NCBI GenBank assembly: GCA_000701625.1
Contig: JNJK01000028.1
Location: forward strand, 1-64,000
Origin: Lachnospiraceae bacterium MC2017
Lineage (GTDB): Bacteria > Bacillota > Clostridia > Lachnospirales > Lachnospiraceae
Reading direction: 5' to 3'
DNA: 64,000 nucleotides
A model generated the notes under the pieces. That model was given only the letters and a program-made list of their open reading frames with translations. It did no database searches and was not told the DNA's origin. Made by a program: the position numbers and the translations under genes. Below, piece by piece: positions 63,900 to 64,000 of the stretch. Each line of letters starts with the position of its first letter. Position 1 is the stretch's first letter.

Positions 63900-64000
63900 T
63901 CAATCTACAGATGTTACAAATACATCCTTATTTGACTTGTAAATACCCTTTGTTACAGTCTTATTCTTCTTCTCGCCTTTCTCACGGAAGCAGAGCTTGT
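63900..64000 (-). CDS. C-terminal end of an unidentified gene (partial)
   Basis: The last 33 codons of a minus-strand frame that enters from beyond the window: KLCFREKGEKKNKT, then KGIYKSNKDVFVTSVD and TGA (63902-63900). After the TGA the same frame continues as SKADKSAKSK to TAA (63869-63867), a Lys/Ser/Ala tail that looks like normal protein end. The basic composition gives no family clue. Confidence 0.5.
   Translation of the reverse strand, partial: KLCFREKGEKKNKTVTKGIYKSNKDVFVTSVD

Noticed and set aside
1-64000. CRISPR arrays, tRNA, rRNA, prophage or intact insertion sequence
   Set aside because: I looked for regularly spaced repeats, cloverleaf-like GTTCRA patterns and transposase or integrase motifs and saw none that hold up.

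Overview
The window is one contiguous stretch of chromosome from a low-to-moderate GC Firmicute, most likely a member of the Lachnospiraceae (Butyrivibrio/Roseburia type). This rests on gene content and style: a T-box in front of pheST, LicT-type antitermination of a beta-glucoside PTS operon, the tgt-yajC pair, a PotC-PotD fusion, a Gld-type ABC exporter, strong GGAGG ribosome binding sites and many ATGA/TAATG gene overlaps. No rRNA, tRNA, CRISPR array, prophage or intact insertion sequence was seen. The species call is inference.

Layout. 1-1.0 kb is decayed DNA: a frameshifted, truncated metallo-beta-lactamase-fold gene and a 190-bp MITE-like element with 7-bp target duplications. 1.1-6.3 kb holds two small membrane proteins, glycerate 2-kinase, endonuclease IV, a short orphan tail of an Rpn-type nuclease, a TetR-GNAT pair with a clear palindromic operator, and a small zinc-ribbon protein. 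6.5-9.8 kb has a hypoxanthine-DNA glycosylase/TauE pair flanked by a duplicated 32-bp junction, then a YtrA-like GntR-ABC exporter operon. 9.8-17.4 kb (minus strand) has queA and the operon bglPTS-bglA-licT-ade, with promoter, RAT antiterminator and terminator all visible. 17.5-20.8 kb has two lipoproteins, one a beta-lactamase-like serine hydrolase.

20.9-34.7 kb (minus strand) is a housekeeping block: pheS-pheT under a T-box, serC-serA, leuB-ilvD-ilvB (no ilvN here), tgt-yajC and a VanY-type carboxypeptidase. queA and tgt together give queuosine tRNA modification; serC-serA and leuB-ilvD-ilvB give amino acid synthesis. 34.9-41.1 kb (plus strand) has aroC, a lactonase-like propeller and potA-potB-potCD for polyamine uptake. 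41.2-50.6 kb (minus strand) has UPF0303, a small protein, and a tightly overlapped run: glycogen-debranching-like protein, TraX, DUF5662, trpS, hypA; then gltX overlapping a UvrD-like helicase.

50.6-64 kb has a cell-wall NlpC/P60 protein with unusual N-terminal repeats and a long acidic tail, a MATE pump, a GldA/GldFG/DUF4340 exporter, a 780-bp gene-poor gap with a degenerate MITE copy, a solute-binding lipoprotein paired with a chemoreceptor, a PEBP-family protein and the end of one more gene.

Most worth following: the debranching homologue that lacks catalytic residues; the NlpC/P60 architecture; the MITE family; adenine deaminase translationally coupled to a beta-glucoside operon; the helicase whose conserved N terminus has no normal start codon; and the stand-alone Rpn C-terminal tail.
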